In this document: one piece after another, positions 5,982-6,095 of the stretch
Numbering within the stretch: the stretch's first letter is position 1
How the letters are laid out: every line of letters starts with the position of its first letter
Origin: Xanthobacteraceae bacterium
GTDB lineage: Bacteria; Pseudomonadota; Alphaproteobacteria; Rhizobiales; Xanthobacteraceae
Direction: 5' to 3'
NCBI GenBank assembly: GCA_030037185.1
Contig: JASHRR010000609.1
Span: 1-6,095 of the forward strand
Length of the DNA stretch: 6,095 bases
Program-made: the position numbers and the translations under genes
The notes under the pieces: model-generated
Seen by the model: only the letters and a program-made list of their open reading frames with translations
Told to the model about the DNA's origin: nothing
Databases searched by the model: none

Positions 5982-6095
5982 TTACTTGAGGTTTGCAGCG
6001 GTCAGATCGACCGAAAGCTTGGCGATAAAGGTCGCGCCACACCAGTTGGTTCCAAATCCGCCCGGATTTATCGCCGTGAAGGAGCCGTCGAACCG
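5982..6095 (-). CDS. C-terminal end of a gene truncated by the window edge
   Basis: The last 37 codons and TAA (5982-5984) of a minus-strand gene whose start lies beyond base 6095. The visible residues read RFDGSFTAINPGGFGTN, then WCGATFIAKLSVDLTAANLK. The alternating pattern (ATFIAKLSVDL) looks like a final beta strand, and high GC at third positions supports coding. The end is Lys rather than the aromatic residue typical of outer-membrane barrels, so a secreted or periplasmic beta protein is as likely. The family is not identifiable from this fragment. Confidence 0.6.
   Translation of the reverse strand, partial: RFDGSFTAINPGGFGTNWCGATFIAKLSVDLTAANLK

Overview
The window looks like chromosomal DNA from a GC-rich alphaproteobacterium of the Bradyrhizobium/Rhodopseudomonas type. 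The evidence is the pair of small outer-membrane beta-barrel proteins whose mature ends read ADLP.KA.PP...Y.WTGCY, a style abundant in that group, together with high-GC codon use, a DUF1488-like protein and several short exported proteins with Cys pairs. This placement is inferred from protein style, not from a marker gene.

Layout from left to right. Bases 5-1515 (minus strand) hold two diverged tandem genes for outer-membrane beta-barrel proteins of the Omp25/Omp31-like kind. Bases 1516-2361 contain no convincing gene. They do contain two inverted, roughly 110-bp copies of one upstream element: one points left into the barrel genes (1569-1678), the other points right into a small lipoprotein gene at 2362-2565 (2136-2247). 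Bases 2760-2916 carry what may be the eroded 3' end of a histidine kinase gene. It overlaps the start of an intact OmpR/PhoB-type response regulator most like KdpE (2900-3619).

The right half is mostly on the minus strand: a small exported protein of unknown function (3766-4170), a 464-bp gene-free stretch, a secreted protein with a peptidoglycan-binding-like domain and a Pro-rich tail (4635-5156), a 380-bp gene-free stretch with a palindromic repeat-like sequence, a DUF1488-like protein (5537-5806), and the C-terminal 37 residues of a gene that begins beyond the window (5982-6095).

The genes share an envelope theme: outer membrane, lipoprotein, periplasm and wall, plus one two-component regulator. 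Nothing shows that they form a single pathway. The best clue to coordination is the duplicated upstream element, which predicts that the barrel gene at 754-1515 and the lipoprotein gene respond to the same signal. I found no mobile element, CRISPR array, intact RNA gene or defence system, and I do not claim a complete new system here.
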